A stretch of 53,256 nucleotides of DNA from Duncaniella sp. (GTDB taxonomy: Bacteria; Bacteroidota; Bacteroidia; Bacteroidales; Muribaculaceae): assembly GCA_029056055.1 (NCBI GenBank), contig JAIDCC010000070.1, positions 1 through 53,256 of the forward strand. Direction: 5' to 3'. Position numbers and translations under genes: made by a program. Shown here in pieces: positions 38,399-46,012 of the stretch (positions are counted from its first letter, which is position 1; each line of letters starts with the position of its first letter). Under the pieces are notes generated by a model. The model ran no database searches. It was not told where the DNA came from and saw only the letters and a list, made by a program, of their open reading frames with translations.

Positions 38399-38429
38399 CT
38401 AAATTAGTAAAATTCAGCCATACTACAAA
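38399..38429 (-). promoter_or_regulatory. promoter of the pRiA4b ORF-3-like gene
   Basis: Read on the minus strand: TTTG (38426-38429), a 19-nt spacer, then TAATTTAG (38399-38406), close to the consensus. Confidence 0.55.
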
Positions 38430-38451
38430 ATTATTTGCCACCAAACCCTGA

Positions 38452-39330
38452 TTACAGCCGAGCCAATAATTCCGCGCCGGTCATTACTTCCATTTTGGAG
38501 AAAGCGAAGAGCTTCTTGCCGAGGTCTTTGAGTGACGCTCCGATATGGTAAACAGTCTCATCTATTATCAGAAAGCGATCGTGAGCCTTGGAATATTTAT
38601 GAAGCGTCACGCCGGGATACTGCTCATTATGCTTCTCCACATCCTGCCGCAATTGTTTTGAAATCTGGCCGTCATAAATATCTACCGTCACCCCCGGCTG
38701 CCGCTTCGAAAGCTGCACCAGTACGGAGTCATCAATATAATTGTCGATTACGACAATACGGCTTTGGGCTTCCCGGATAAGGTCGGCCACAAGCGCATAG
38801 GCATCGAAAATCTGCCCGTTGAAAAACACACCCTCCTTCGGTTGGAGAGAAGAGCGCACAAAGAAATCCACCTTCTCATCAAGTTGAAGTAGATGACGGT
38901 CATGCTCTGACAAACGCCTGTCAATTCTGTCTTCAAGCTGCATCAAACGCTGATTTACAGAATATCCCCGCAGAAGATAATCTTTCAGCACCTTATTAGC
39001 CCATTGTCGGAACTGAATACCTCTGATAGTATTAACTCTGTATCCCACAGATATAATTACATCAAGATTATAATACAAAATCTTACGCTTGACGTTTCTA
39101 TTACCTTCCTTCTGAACTGTCAAGTATTCCTTGACAGTTGCCACAGCATCTAACTCATCCGCCTTATAGATATTTCTAATATGAAGGCTGATATTTTGTT
39201 TAGTGGCCTGAAATAACTCGGCCATCTGAGTCTGTGTAAGCCACACCGATTCATCCTCAACTCTTACATCAAGAGCCAAGGTGTCATCCGGGTTATAGAG
39301 TATTATCTCGTTAGCCTGATTCTTATCCAT
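38452..39330 (-). CDS. RhuM-family protein with C-terminal PLD-like region
   Basis: A 292-residue protein. The N-terminal half has the RhuM signature: WLTQTQMAELFQATKQNISL (HTH-like), ILYYNLDVIISVGYRVNTIR and FRQWANKVLKDYLLRGYSVN. The C-terminal half (about 180-292) contains YSKAHDRFLIIDETVYHIGA, which resembles an HKD/phospholipase-D-like site (H-D-R-F-x-I-x-D). RhuM proteins are named from a Salmonella pathogenicity island but have no known activity; they are common in accessory regions, often near restriction or toxin-antitoxin genes. A -7-like TAAATTTG on the minus strand at 39335-39342 lies right before the start, giving almost no leader. Confidence 0.8.
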   Translation of the reverse strand: MDKNQANEIILYNPDDTLALDVRVEDESVWLTQTQMAELFQATKQNISLHIRNIYKADELDAVATVKEYLTVQKEGNRNVKRKILYYNLDVIISVGYRVNTIRGIQFRQWANKVLKDYLLRGYSVNQRLMQLEDRIDRRLSEHDRHLLQLDEKVDFFVRSSLQPKEGVFFNGQIFDAYALVADLIREAQSRIVVIDNYIDDSVLVQLSKRQPGVTVDIYDGQISKQLRQDVEKHNEQYPGVTLHKYSKAHDRFLIIDETVYHIGASLKDLGKKLFAFSKMEVMTGAELLARL

Positions 39331-39532
39331 GTCGCAAATTTACTCAAAAATTCCGACATTCTGCCTATTTGAATAATTGAAGTTGTTTAAACTTTTTCCT
39401 TTTCGAATATTTTCAGATTTTTGAAATGATTTTCCAACTCGAAGTGGGAGTATAGCGAGCTACATGACCCATGAGAGGTAAAAAACAGCCAAAAAGAAGA
39501 TGAAAGACCCGAAAAGAGGTCGTCCCCGACCT

Positions 39533-39578
39533 CTACCTGAATGAATTTTTATTTCACCGAAAAAAGTTTATGCAACTT
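39533..39578. repeat. dispersed repeat, copy 2, with hairpin head
   Basis: It matches 32032-32076 with few differences. On its left side it carries the perfect hairpin AGAGGTCG/CGACCTCT (39515-39534). Read on the minus strand, both copies contain a short frame Lys-Leu-x-Lys-Leu-Phe ending at the same TAA. Confidence 0.7.
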
Positions 39579-39629
39579 TGTAATCATTCCCTGATTATAG
39601 TGCTTCACCTGATAAGTTTTCCCATCTGC

Positions 39630-39660
39630 TCCAGTTGTCGCAAATTTTGCGACAACTGGA
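39630..39660. repeat. 31-bp perfect palindrome
   Basis: Two 15-bp arms (39630-39644 and 39646-39660) around one central base; half-site CCAGTTGTCGCAAA. It could be a regulator site or a cruciform. The minus strand also reads as a gene fragment here (about 39585-39671, containing FATTGADGKTYQVKHYN) that resembles part of RhuM-like proteins. Confidence 0.8.
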
Positions 39661-39745
39661 ATTCCTTCAAACTCCTCAGGTTATATTAAATCCACACGCT
39701 CCCTACGCCCGAGCTATTCACAGCCGAATTCTACTGCGGATACTA

Positions 39746-39856
39746 TTACAAGCCATATAATAATTCCGCGCCGGTCTTTCGCCTGATTTCGTCGGTTACG
39801 GGCAATGATGAAGACAACTGGACGTTGAAAATTGTTAGGGTAAAAGTTTTACGCCC
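39746..39856 (-). pseudogene. remnant of a RhuM-like gene end
   Basis: 36 codons plus a stop on the minus strand ending EIRRKTGAELLYGL. The neighbouring intact RhuM-like protein ends EVMTGAELLARL, and 18 bp are identical (39759-39776 with 38465-38482). The frame has no start codon and meets a stop just upstream. Confidence 0.55.
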
Positions 39857-39968
39857 TTACGCCGTAAAAACATCAAGTGTCCGTGTCAATCGTCGGAAAC
39901 AAGGCAGGTTTGCAGACCGCGAACCATTGTCCTGTATTGCCTTTATTCATTTACGTTATGTGCAAAAA

Positions 39969-40009
39969 CACTAATTTCTTTGATAATCTGAAATATTAGT
40001 GTAACTTTG
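39969..40009 (+). promoter_or_regulatory. promoter with overlapping inverted repeat
   Basis: TTTG 39979-39982 and TAACTTTG 40002-40009 with a 19-nt spacer. CACTAATTTC (39969-39978) and GAAATATTAGTG (39990-40001) form an inverted repeat (2-nt bulge) covering the spacer, an operator-like position. Confidence 0.65.
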
Positions 40010-40073
40010 CAGAGAAATCAAAGACTTACCTTAAACTATATTAAAGTAATATAATCGACTAATATATTAATTT

Positions 40074-40289
40074 ATGGAAAGAAAATCTTATGGTCTCAGC
40101 CATGAATTTCATAATGAGCCATTGTCGTCCGAACTTGAAAAAGTCTGCGCGGCACTTGAAATGCCCATAATCAAGATGGGCGTGCGGATAATTGCTGGCG
40201 ATACCCTTACCGGCAAGTATGGTTACTACTATCCCCAGATCGGGCAACTGGTTAAGACAGTAGAGGCCAAGAATGGTCGTGTCTTGTAA
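40074..40289 (+). CDS. hypothetical 71-residue protein
   Basis: A small soluble protein beginning MERKSYGLSHEFHNEPLSSE. A central segment (IKMGVRIIAGDTLTGKYGYY) is beta-like and Gly-rich. No family is recognised. It follows a strong promoter with a 64-nt leader and precedes the next gene by 59 nt. First gene of the 40-52 kb array. Confidence 0.6.
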   Translation: MERKSYGLSHEFHNEPLSSELEKVCAALEMPIIKMGVRIIAGDTLTGKYGYYYPQIGQLVKTVEAKNGRVL

Positions 40290-40348
40290 CACGGTCGTCA
40301 TCATATGACTTCAATATAAATGTATATTAATTATTATTTGATTTTGCA

Positions 40349-41044
40349 ATGAGCTTTTTTGACGATATAGAAGATGATTTAGATACGTCTGATGATGTAC
40401 TATACACCATTACACGATGGAATGTTAATACATCAATTGAGGATTATGTAAAAAGTGTATTCTCAAATGTAACTTTGGTGGACCCATGTTCTGAAGAGGA
40501 ACTTTCTAAGAAGATTTTCGATATTCTCACCTCGGCTAAGTATCATTTGTCAATTGGTGCATTGTATGCAAAGGCAAAGGTCTGTGAAGGCCGTATAACT
40601 TCACAATCTAAATTGAGGTATGACGAAGTTATAGCGCTTTTCAGCCGGTATCTCAAATTTTTCTCTGATGGTGCAATAACCACTAATGTAGAGAATTTAG
40701 CTATCAATACGCCTGAATATGTGATTTATTTTCACATGGATGATAAGTGCTATTCCCACGAATTGCGACAACTAAACAAGTATCTTTATAATGACGTAAA
40801 GCGAGATATCTTGCCTGTCTATGACTCGGAGAATGGCATGAATACTATTCCTTACGACGAGTGGAAATCAGCTCTCAACGATAAACCTGTACTGATGTTT
40901 GGATGGGAAGAGAAAAAGGTTTTTGAGTCTATCGGCATGCAGGCATGGAATTGCTTCCTTGGCAAATACAAAATCAAAGGTGTTGATAAGGACGGAAATT
41001 TTGAATTAGAGCTATCCTCAGACAATTTCAATTTCTGGGATTAA
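40349..41044 (+). CDS. hypothetical 231-residue protein
   Basis: An acidic soluble protein beginning MSFFDDIEDDLDTSDDVLYT. A helical middle (KLRYDEVIALFSRYLKFFS) and an aromatic C-terminus (DKPVLMFGWEEKKVFESIGM, ending DNFNFWD). No family is recognised. Its DNA is visibly AT-richer than the ribosomal and sulfatase regions, a sign of recent acquisition. The repeated promoter cassette starts 10 nt after its stop. Confidence 0.6.
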   Translation: MSFFDDIEDDLDTSDDVLYTITRWNVNTSIEDYVKSVFSNVTLVDPCSEEELSKKIFDILTSAKYHLSIGALYAKAKVCEGRITSQSKLRYDEVIALFSRYLKFFSDGAITTNVENLAINTPEYVIYFHMDDKCYSHELRQLNKYLYNDVKRDILPVYDSENGMNTIPYDEWKSALNDKPVLMFGWEEKKVFESIGMQAWNCFLGKYKIKGVDKDGNFELELSSDNFNFWD

Positions 41045-41054
41045 TAATAGGTAC

Positions 41055-41112
41055 TGTCAATTTTTTCCGACACTGAAATCGGCGGCCGTTTGCGGGCGGG
41101 GCGGTAACTTTG
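41055..41112 (+). promoter_or_regulatory. cassette promoter 1 with TGTC-N10-GACA operator
   Basis: TGTC 41055-41058, ten bases, GACA 41069-41072, then 32 bases to TAACTTTG 41105-41112. It continues into ATTGAAATCA. The block from the operator to about 20 nt past the -7 box is almost identical to cassette promoter 2. No TTTG stands at the normal -33 distance, which suggests an activator or alternative factor. Confidence 0.7.
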
Positions 41113-41151
41113 CATTGAAATCAGAAACTAATCTTTAACTATATTAGAGCA

Positions 41152-41850
41152 ATGAACAATGCAGAAAATCGCCTTGCCATTCGCCCGACTCTGGAGCGGA
41201 TTATGGCAACGGCCGACGGTGGTGTGGCGACCGAGCGTTCGCTGGTGGTGCGTACCGATTCTGTCGTCACGTCAGACATCCTCCGGGATGCCGCTGTGCG
41301 ACTGATTAAGCATTCTCAGAGGGTGACGATCGGCAAAAATGCGATATTCGAAGACGGGTTCAACATAGTCTACAATTATGACTCCTCGACGATTGACGAG
41401 TCTATCGAGCTGCTCAAGGGCAAGAGATATGTCATCATCGTCGATTGGGATTTCCAGCCCTCGGAGGAGACGCTTGAGCGCATTGACCTCGTGGATTGCG
41501 TCAACGAGGATGCGATGACGGCTGCTTCTCTCTTCTCCGAACTGAAGTCTCTCCCGGAAGACCTCTACATCTTCGCCCATGAGGATTTTTCGCATGGACT
41601 GATTCCCATCGAACTCAATCAGGTGACCGCCGGGACTGTCGGCTATTCCGATACAGTCGGGAAGTTGCGCCGCGTCGGTCAGATGCTCGACGAGTTGGAG
41701 TCGGTCCGCGATTCCTCACGGGCGGTCATTTATCCAAATGACTTCTTTGCCGGTGTCGAAGACTATGACTCGGAGAGTGATTATGCCATCATTGAGATGG
41801 TGTCGAGAGAAAAGTGTGTTGACAAACTTGTCAATTTTTTCCGACACTGA
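41152..41850 (+). CDS. hypothetical 232-residue protein
   Basis: A soluble protein beginning MNNAENRLAIRPTLERIMAT. Beta strands alternate with helices (RYVIIVDWDFQPSEETLERI; VYNYDSSTIDESIELLKG), suggesting an alpha/beta fold. No family is recognised. Expressed from cassette promoter 1 with a 39-nt leader. Its last codons (KLVNFFRH) run into the next cassette operator, so the repeat overlaps the end of the gene. Confidence 0.6.
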   Translation: MNNAENRLAIRPTLERIMATADGGVATERSLVVRTDSVVTSDILRDAAVRLIKHSQRVTIGKNAIFEDGFNIVYNYDSSTIDESIELLKGKRYVIIVDWDFQPSEETLERIDLVDCVNEDAMTAASLFSELKSLPEDLYIFAHEDFSHGLIPIELNQVTAGTVGYSDTVGKLRRVGQMLDELESVRDSSRAVIYPNDFFAGVEDYDSESDYAIIEMVSREKCVDKLVNFFRH

Positions 41851-41886
41851 AAACGGCGGCCGTTTGCGGGCAGAGCGGTAACTTTG
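41829..41886 (+). promoter_or_regulatory. cassette promoter 2 with TGTC-N10-GACA operator
   Basis: TGTC 41829-41832, GACA 41843-41846, TAACTTTG 41879-41886, with the same 33-nt step as copy 1 and near-identical sequence between. Confidence 0.7.
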
Positions 41887-41930
41887 CATTGAAATCAATA
41901 ACGAACCTCTAACTTCCAAACACCTGAGTT

Positions 41931-42050
41931 ATGATATTCTTTGCACTCGGACTTGTCATCGCCCTGCTCGCCGGCTACATCATCATCGGCCTGCTCCAAC
42001 TTGTATTCTCGCTCATCGGCTGCATCCTCTCATGGGTATTCGACCGATAA
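41931..42050 (+). CDS. 39-residue hydrophobic membrane peptide
   Basis: MIFFALGLVIALLAGYIIIG begins a peptide that is hydrophobic over nearly its whole length and ends SWVFDR. It would span the membrane once, or twice as a hairpin. It is the first open frame after cassette promoter 2 (44 nt after the -7 box), with a good ATG and GC-rich codons in contrast to the next gene. Single-helix peptides of this size include type I toxins and small complex subunits; no family is recognised. Confidence 0.55.
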   Translation: MIFFALGLVIALLAGYIIIGLLQLVFSLIGCILSWVFDR

Positions 42051-42073
42051 ATAAATGTCAAAATAATAACAAT

Positions 42074-43459
42074 ATGGATAATAAGAAAACCGATACAATC
42101 GACAACAAAAGATTTGCCGATCTGGAGTTTGTTCTCAATCCAATTCTTCCTACATTTGGCGAAGTAGATGTTTATGAGATTCCGGAAGTAAAGAAAATAG
42201 TAACAAAAGCTCTGAAAGCCCATAAATTAAAATTTAAATTTGACGATGAAACAGGAAACTTCATTATTCCGATTATCGCCGGTGTCGCGATAATTGCTGA
42301 ATTCGGCAAAGAAACCCGAGGAATATATGAGTGTGGGGTGGGACTTAACACTGAGACCCTTGAATATGGTTCAGAAAACACGATGCATGGACAGCTCAGT
42401 TTCTCTCCTGAGGCAATAGATCGATACATCCCGACACTGGAAGCTATTATTTCTAAAACCGAGGAATTTTTGCAACCATTTATTGTTGCGGAGACTGAAT
42501 CCAAGGATTTCAAAGATATGGTAACCCGTGAAATTGCAAGTCTGGGTTTGAAAGATGTCGTGGTTGCCCAATTGGAAAAGTATGATTTTAAAATGAATGT
42601 GAATGTCTGGGTAAAAGATACTTATACATTGACTAAGGAAATCATACCGGGACTCCGAATTGGGATTAGATTTACTCCCGAGGACTATAAATCGAAATGC
42701 GTCCGATTTATAGAACTTGTCAACATGGTTCCTGAAACATTCGCAGGGAATGACTGGAATAATATTCAGTGTAAACATGAAACACGGCCAAGTAGCGACC
42801 ACTTTAAAACGGGGGGCGGATCTTGGACAGAGTCTCCTGAAAAAATGAACTATACAGATGTGATTGCTGTAGGGAATGATATTCCCGATGAGCTGCCTAT
42901 TCCTGAAAAAGTCTTGAATAGGCTATCTGAAATGGGATTTATATTCTCATTTAAAGAGAATATCCTTAATGTAGTTCTGAGTAACGACTTTGTTTTGTGT
43001 AGAGATGCCAGAAAAGTATATTTCAAGACATCAGAGAGAGAATCAAAAAAAATTCCTTTAAATGATGATGAGTTTATTACCATTCTGCGTATTATAGCAA
43101 AGGCTTCTACCCGAAACGGATACTTAACCCCCAAAGCAAGTGGGCTGGATTACCCTGAGTATGGGCAGTATCCTCTCGATTTTTATGGCGGGATGATTCC
43201 GGCTATCAGAGAGTTTATTCCTCCGATGTCAGACATTCGCACTTCCTCTATTCGCAATGGCGATTGCGTTATAACATTATTGCCCGGGATAGGTTTTATT
43301 CTGCCAAATGATCATAATGCGTCTAATGCGCTTTGGACTTTTTTGGGTAATAATGACGCAATACAGGATGTCCTAAAGATGCAGTCAAAGAAGGCAAAAG
43401 GTCCATTTGTGGAAGTTGGAAATGGAGATTACTGGACTATGTTAAACAAAATTGGATAG
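42074..43459 (+). CDS. hypothetical 461-residue protein
   Basis: A soluble protein. The start at 42074 (MDNKKTDTIDNKRFADLEFV) is chosen for its A-rich upstream region; an ATG at 42032 would overlap the membrane peptide gene. About residues 15-150 and 150-290 alternate helical and beta segments; a C-terminal part (from about 330) has DFYGGMIPAIREFIPPMSD. No family is recognised. AT-rich DNA. Followed after 17 nt by a 34-bp intercistronic repeat. Confidence 0.6.
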   Translation: MDNKKTDTIDNKRFADLEFVLNPILPTFGEVDVYEIPEVKKIVTKALKAHKLKFKFDDETGNFIIPIIAGVAIIAEFGKETRGIYECGVGLNTETLEYGSENTMHGQLSFSPEAIDRYIPTLEAIISKTEEFLQPFIVAETESKDFKDMVTREIASLGLKDVVVAQLEKYDFKMNVNVWVKDTYTLTKEIIPGLRIGIRFTPEDYKSKCVRFIELVNMVPETFAGNDWNNIQCKHETRPSSDHFKTGGGSWTESPEKMNYTDVIAVGNDIPDELPIPEKVLNRLSEMGFIFSFKENILNVVLSNDFVLCRDARKVYFKTSERESKKIPLNDDEFITILRIIAKASTRNGYLTPKASGLDYPEYGQYPLDFYGGMIPAIREFIPPMSDIRTSSIRNGDCVITLLPGIGFILPNDHNASNALWTFLGNNDAIQDVLKMQSKKAKGPFVEVGNGDYWTMLNKIG

Positions 43460-43476
43460 TCAATAATGATTTAAAA

Positions 43477-43510
43477 CAGAAAAAGCCGAGGCACTGGAAA
43501 GGCGGTAGGC
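43477..43510 (+). repeat. 34-bp intercistronic repeat, copy 1
   Basis: It has 33 of 34 bases identical to 43941-43974 (begins CAGAAAAAGCCGAGGC, ends GGAAAGGCGGTAGGC). It stands 31 nt before the next start codon. Confidence 0.85.
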
Positions 43511-43541
43511 GTAAACTCATAATCAATACATAATAGAAAAT

Positions 43542-43907
43542 ATGATTGAAAAAAGAAACTTTAAGGAGGAAATCAAAAAACTCCAAAGAGAAAGTGCAGA
43601 AGCTTGCCTTTCCCTCTTTAAAGAGTATTCAATTTCAGAGATGGAGTTGATGGTATCAGTTTGGATTGAAAGAGAAGGTATGAGTGAATTAGCTGATGCC
43701 ATAGAGCTTGACAATCCAGACGCTGAGAAGCCGTTTGAGTGGTTTTCACTTCGAGGAGAGTACGGTGATTGGATTTCAATCGGCGATGGATACGGGAACT
43801 TTGACTGGGCAGACCTATATGATAGCCTCTGTGATACGATTAACCACTTCCTTGAGAAGGGTATTCCGGTTTCCGAATGGAATAGCCGCGAGTCGTTTGA
43901 TGAGTAA
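43542..43907 (+). CDS. hypothetical 121-residue acidic protein with GIPxSEW motif
   Basis: A small acidic protein: a helical N-terminus (KEEIKKLQRESAEACLSLFK) and an acidic aromatic C-terminus (YGDWISIGDGYGNFDWADLY). Its end, FLEKGIPVSEWNS, matches a motif found twice in the protein at 45161 (GIPTSEWHK and GIPRSEWHK), so the two are probably related. Size, acidity and setting resemble immunity proteins; the function is not known. Confidence 0.6.
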   Translation: MIEKRNFKEEIKKLQRESAEACLSLFKEYSISEMELMVSVWIEREGMSELADAIELDNPDAEKPFEWFSLRGEYGDWISIGDGYGNFDWADLYDSLCDTINHFLEKGIPVSEWNSRESFDE

Positions 43908-43940
43908 TCCTGTGGAATCTCGTCATAAAGAAAACTTCAC

Positions 43941-43974
43941 CAGAAAAAGCCGAGGCGCTGGAAAGGCGGTAGGC
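43941..43974 (+). repeat. 34-bp intercistronic repeat, copy 2
   Basis: Differs from copy 1 by one base. It stands 23 nt before the next start codon. Confidence 0.85.
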
Positions 43975-43997
43975 AAAAACAATTATAATCCATTATC

Positions 43998-44183
43998 ATG
44001 GCGTACTTTAAATTAAAAGGGACGGCAACTATTAATGGTTCATGTAAAAAACCATTTGAAGTAGTTGTCGAATCCAATGACTCTAATTTCACTACTTTCA
44101 GCGACAGGAAGGTAGAGGCTGTTAAAAAACTTTATCCCAGCTGGGAAGCCATCTGTGTAGACTTCTGGGAAAAGATTTCATGA
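43998..44183 (+). CDS. hypothetical 61-residue protein
   Basis: A small protein beginning MAYFKLKGTATINGSCKKPF, with beta-like repeats and ending PSWEAICVDFWEKIS. No family is recognised. It stands behind copy 2 of the intercistronic repeat and is followed by a large RNA fold. Confidence 0.55.
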   Translation: MAYFKLKGTATINGSCKKPFEVVVESNDSNFTTFSDRKVEAVKKLYPSWEAICVDFWEKIS

Positions 44184-44254
44184 TTTTTAATTAAAAACTT
44201 GTATAGAGGTATAACCTTCGCAAGTTAATAATTAAAGACAAAGCTATTTTTCCT

Positions 44255-44318
44255 ATCAGCCGGGTCAGAGGCGCGCCTGAGCGCCCGAATGCCGGTGTGG
44301 TCCGGTGACCCGGCTGAT
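44255..44318 (+). other. three-way-junction-like structured element
   Basis: An outer perfect 13-bp stem (44255-44267 with 44306-44318) encloses two smaller hairpins: GGCGC/GCGCC with a 6-nt loop (about 44270-44285) and CCGG/CCGG around TGTGGT (about 44292-44305). A T-rich stretch follows at 44323-44331, so it could act as a terminator, but the double inner fold is more than a terminator needs. It ends 2 nt before the ATG at 44321. Confidence 0.55.
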
Positions 44319-44320
44319 GG

Positions 44321-44872
44321 ATGTTTTTATTTAGACGAGGACTTGAACTTGAAATGAAATCAGAGGAAGAGCTTTCAGCGGAGGAAGTCGGGGGCAAGTG
44401 GGGCTATGTCGGCGAGGACGGGGCGTGGGTGATTGAGCCGCAGTTTAAGGATGCCTTCGATTTCCTTGACGGGAGGGGATGGGTGAAGGACGACAGCGGC
44501 AAGTGGGGGTGTATCGACCTGTCGGGTGAGTGGATGATTGAGCCGCGGTTTGACGACGTGTGGTGCTGGAATCATGATGAGGGTATCACTCATGTGAGAG
44601 TGGGCGCGAAGCGTGGACTCATTAATAAGGAGGGGCAATGGATTGTCGAGCCGACGTTTGACGACCTGACATGGTTTCACGGGGGGATGGCACTTGCCTT
44701 GGTGGATAGAAAATGGGGCGTAATCGACACGAGTGGCGCGTGGATTACCAAGCCCGAATGGTATTTCGTCGAGATAACCGCTGACATGAGAGTGCGCGCA
44801 AGCGAGGGAGGCCTCGACGATGTGTGGCGATATTTCGACAGGACAGGCAAGGAGATTGACGCAGCAACCTGA
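44321..44872 (+). CDS. WG-repeat protein
   Basis: A 183-residue protein of about four WG repeats (GGKWGYVGEDGAWVIEPQF, SGKWGCIDLSGEWMIEPRF, GAKRGLINKEGQWIVEPTF, DRKWGVIDTSGAWITKPEW), each a short beta unit of about 40 residues. WG-repeat proteins are common in Bacteroidetes, with poorly known roles. The start is uncertain: ATG 44321 touches the structured element, ATG 44354 lies just downstream and may be the true start. Confidence 0.75.
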   Translation: MFLFRRGLELEMKSEEELSAEEVGGKWGYVGEDGAWVIEPQFKDAFDFLDGRGWVKDDSGKWGCIDLSGEWMIEPRFDDVWCWNHDEGITHVRVGAKRGLINKEGQWIVEPTFDDLTWFHGGMALALVDRKWGVIDTSGAWITKPEWYFVEITADMRVRASEGGLDDVWRYFDRTGKEIDAAT

Positions 44873-44893
44873 CAGAGATTGTAAGATTTTTCC

Positions 44894-44937
44894 GACACAC
44901 GAAACGGCACATATCCCGCTACCATGAAGTAACTTTG
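44894..44937 (+). promoter_or_regulatory. cassette promoter 3
   Basis: A diverged copy: TTGT instead of TGTC at the left half-site, GACA at 44894-44897, then TAACTTTG at 44930-44937, again with a 33-nt step. Confidence 0.6.
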
Positions 44938-44943
44938 CAATGA

Positions 44944-45126
44944 AAGTAAGTTCGAAAAATAAAACGATATATGTAAAGAAAAATTCTTGAACAATAAAAC
45001 TCGTTCTTTTTGGATGCTTGAAGCTTGTCATTCAGTTGCATAGCACGCTATGCGCCTTCATTCCGCACTCCAACCATCTCAAAAATAACTTCGTCTTATA
45101 TGTTCATTTATTTTTCTCACTTACTT
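44944..45126. mobile_element. 183-bp MITE-like element
   Basis: Both ends carry inverted AAGTAAGT-N2-GAAAAATAAA (44944-44963 and the reverse complement at 45107-45126). The interior has a perfect GCATAGC-AC-GCTATGC hairpin at about 45038-45053. It codes for nothing and sits in the leader between cassette promoter 3 and the next gene. A half copy lies inverted at 51987-52067. Confidence 0.65.
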
Positions 45127-45160
45127 AAATCATTAATAACTCTTAAATCACGCCGACATT

Positions 45161-46012
45161 ATGAATCAGGACATCATCACCCGCCAAAAGGTAACGGAAC
45201 TCGAAATTAAGCTTAACAAGATATGGGAAGAACAAGGGTGCTTAGCTCGTATTGATGCTCTATACGATATCCAGGAGTTGATAACTAAACATCTACAGGC
45301 TTATGGTATTAACCAGATTGCTGTCCCTGTCAATCGCAGGTCAGGACTGTTTGAATTCATACGGTGCAGGGATATGAGCGGAGTGATAGATGACGGAAAT
45401 CAACAATCCTGTACGGAGGGTTGTCAATCATACAACACAGAGCCGACCTCAGATGAGATATTTGATGAGTATCTATGTGATACGAACACGATAAAGACTA
45501 TACTCCTTACTATGGATCAATTAACTGAACACGGGATACCTACATCGGAATGGCATAAGGCTCAAGATATATCGGTTTACTGCAACCTCAGAGATCTTGT
45601 CACCCGTGAACAGATTGACCGGATTGAAGAGGGTCTTATCAAAGCTAAGAATGCCCATGACATGAAGGAATATTTCCGTCTCTCTACCATACTTCAGAAG
45701 GGGGTAGTGGCAATACTTGAGAGTAACGGCATTAACCAGATCGCGTTGAAGTATGATGATGGACCGGAATATGAGTTTATAAAGGGTTTCAGTTCATACG
45801 ATATTGACGATTTGGGCTGTTGTCTTCAGACCATGGACTCAATAGAGGAACCTTCTTGTGGCGATTACATAGATTGCATATTGGATCCCGAAACCGCGAG
45901 GGCTATTCTTGACAGACTCGACCGATATAAAGAGCTCGGAATACCGCGCTCGGAGTGGCACAAGCCCCTTGACCTTTCAAAGTATACTGACAAAACTACC
46001 CCCACAGCATGA
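45161..46012 (+). CDS. hypothetical protein made of two related halves, GIPxSEW motif
   Basis: A 283-residue protein with internal duplication. The first half reads YGINQIAVP, FEFI, then EHGIPTSEWHKAQD; the second reads NGINQIALK, YEFIKGF, then KELGIPRSEWHKPLD. The same GIPxSEW motif ends the 121-residue protein at 43542. No known family. It lies between a MITE-like element and the next gene, whose ATG overlaps its stop by 4 nt. Confidence 0.6.
   Translation: MNQDIITRQKVTELEIKLNKIWEEQGCLARIDALYDIQELITKHLQAYGINQIAVPVNRRSGLFEFIRCRDMSGVIDDGNQQSCTEGCQSYNTEPTSDEIFDEYLCDTNTIKTILLTMDQLTEHGIPTSEWHKAQDISVYCNLRDLVTREQIDRIEEGLIKAKNAHDMKEYFRLSTILQKGVVAILESNGINQIALKYDDGPEYEFIKGFSSYDIDDLGCCLQTMDSIEEPSCGDYIDCILDPETARAILDRLDRYKELGIPRSEWHKPLDLSKYTDKTTPTA

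Larger units (their letters stand above)
39331..40073. other. gene debris and dispersed repeats
   Basis: 743 nt with no intact gene. It contains an inverted copy of the repeat core (39380-39397), an 8-bp hairpin (39515-39522 with 39527-39534) joined to dispersed repeat copy 2, a 31-bp perfect palindrome (39630-39660), a decayed gene end similar to the RhuM C-terminus (39746-39856), and a good plus-strand promoter (39979-40009). Confidence 0.7.

Noticed and set aside
44375-45031. 218-codon antisense frame over the WG-repeat gene
   Set aside because: Its periodic composition only mirrors the WG repeats.
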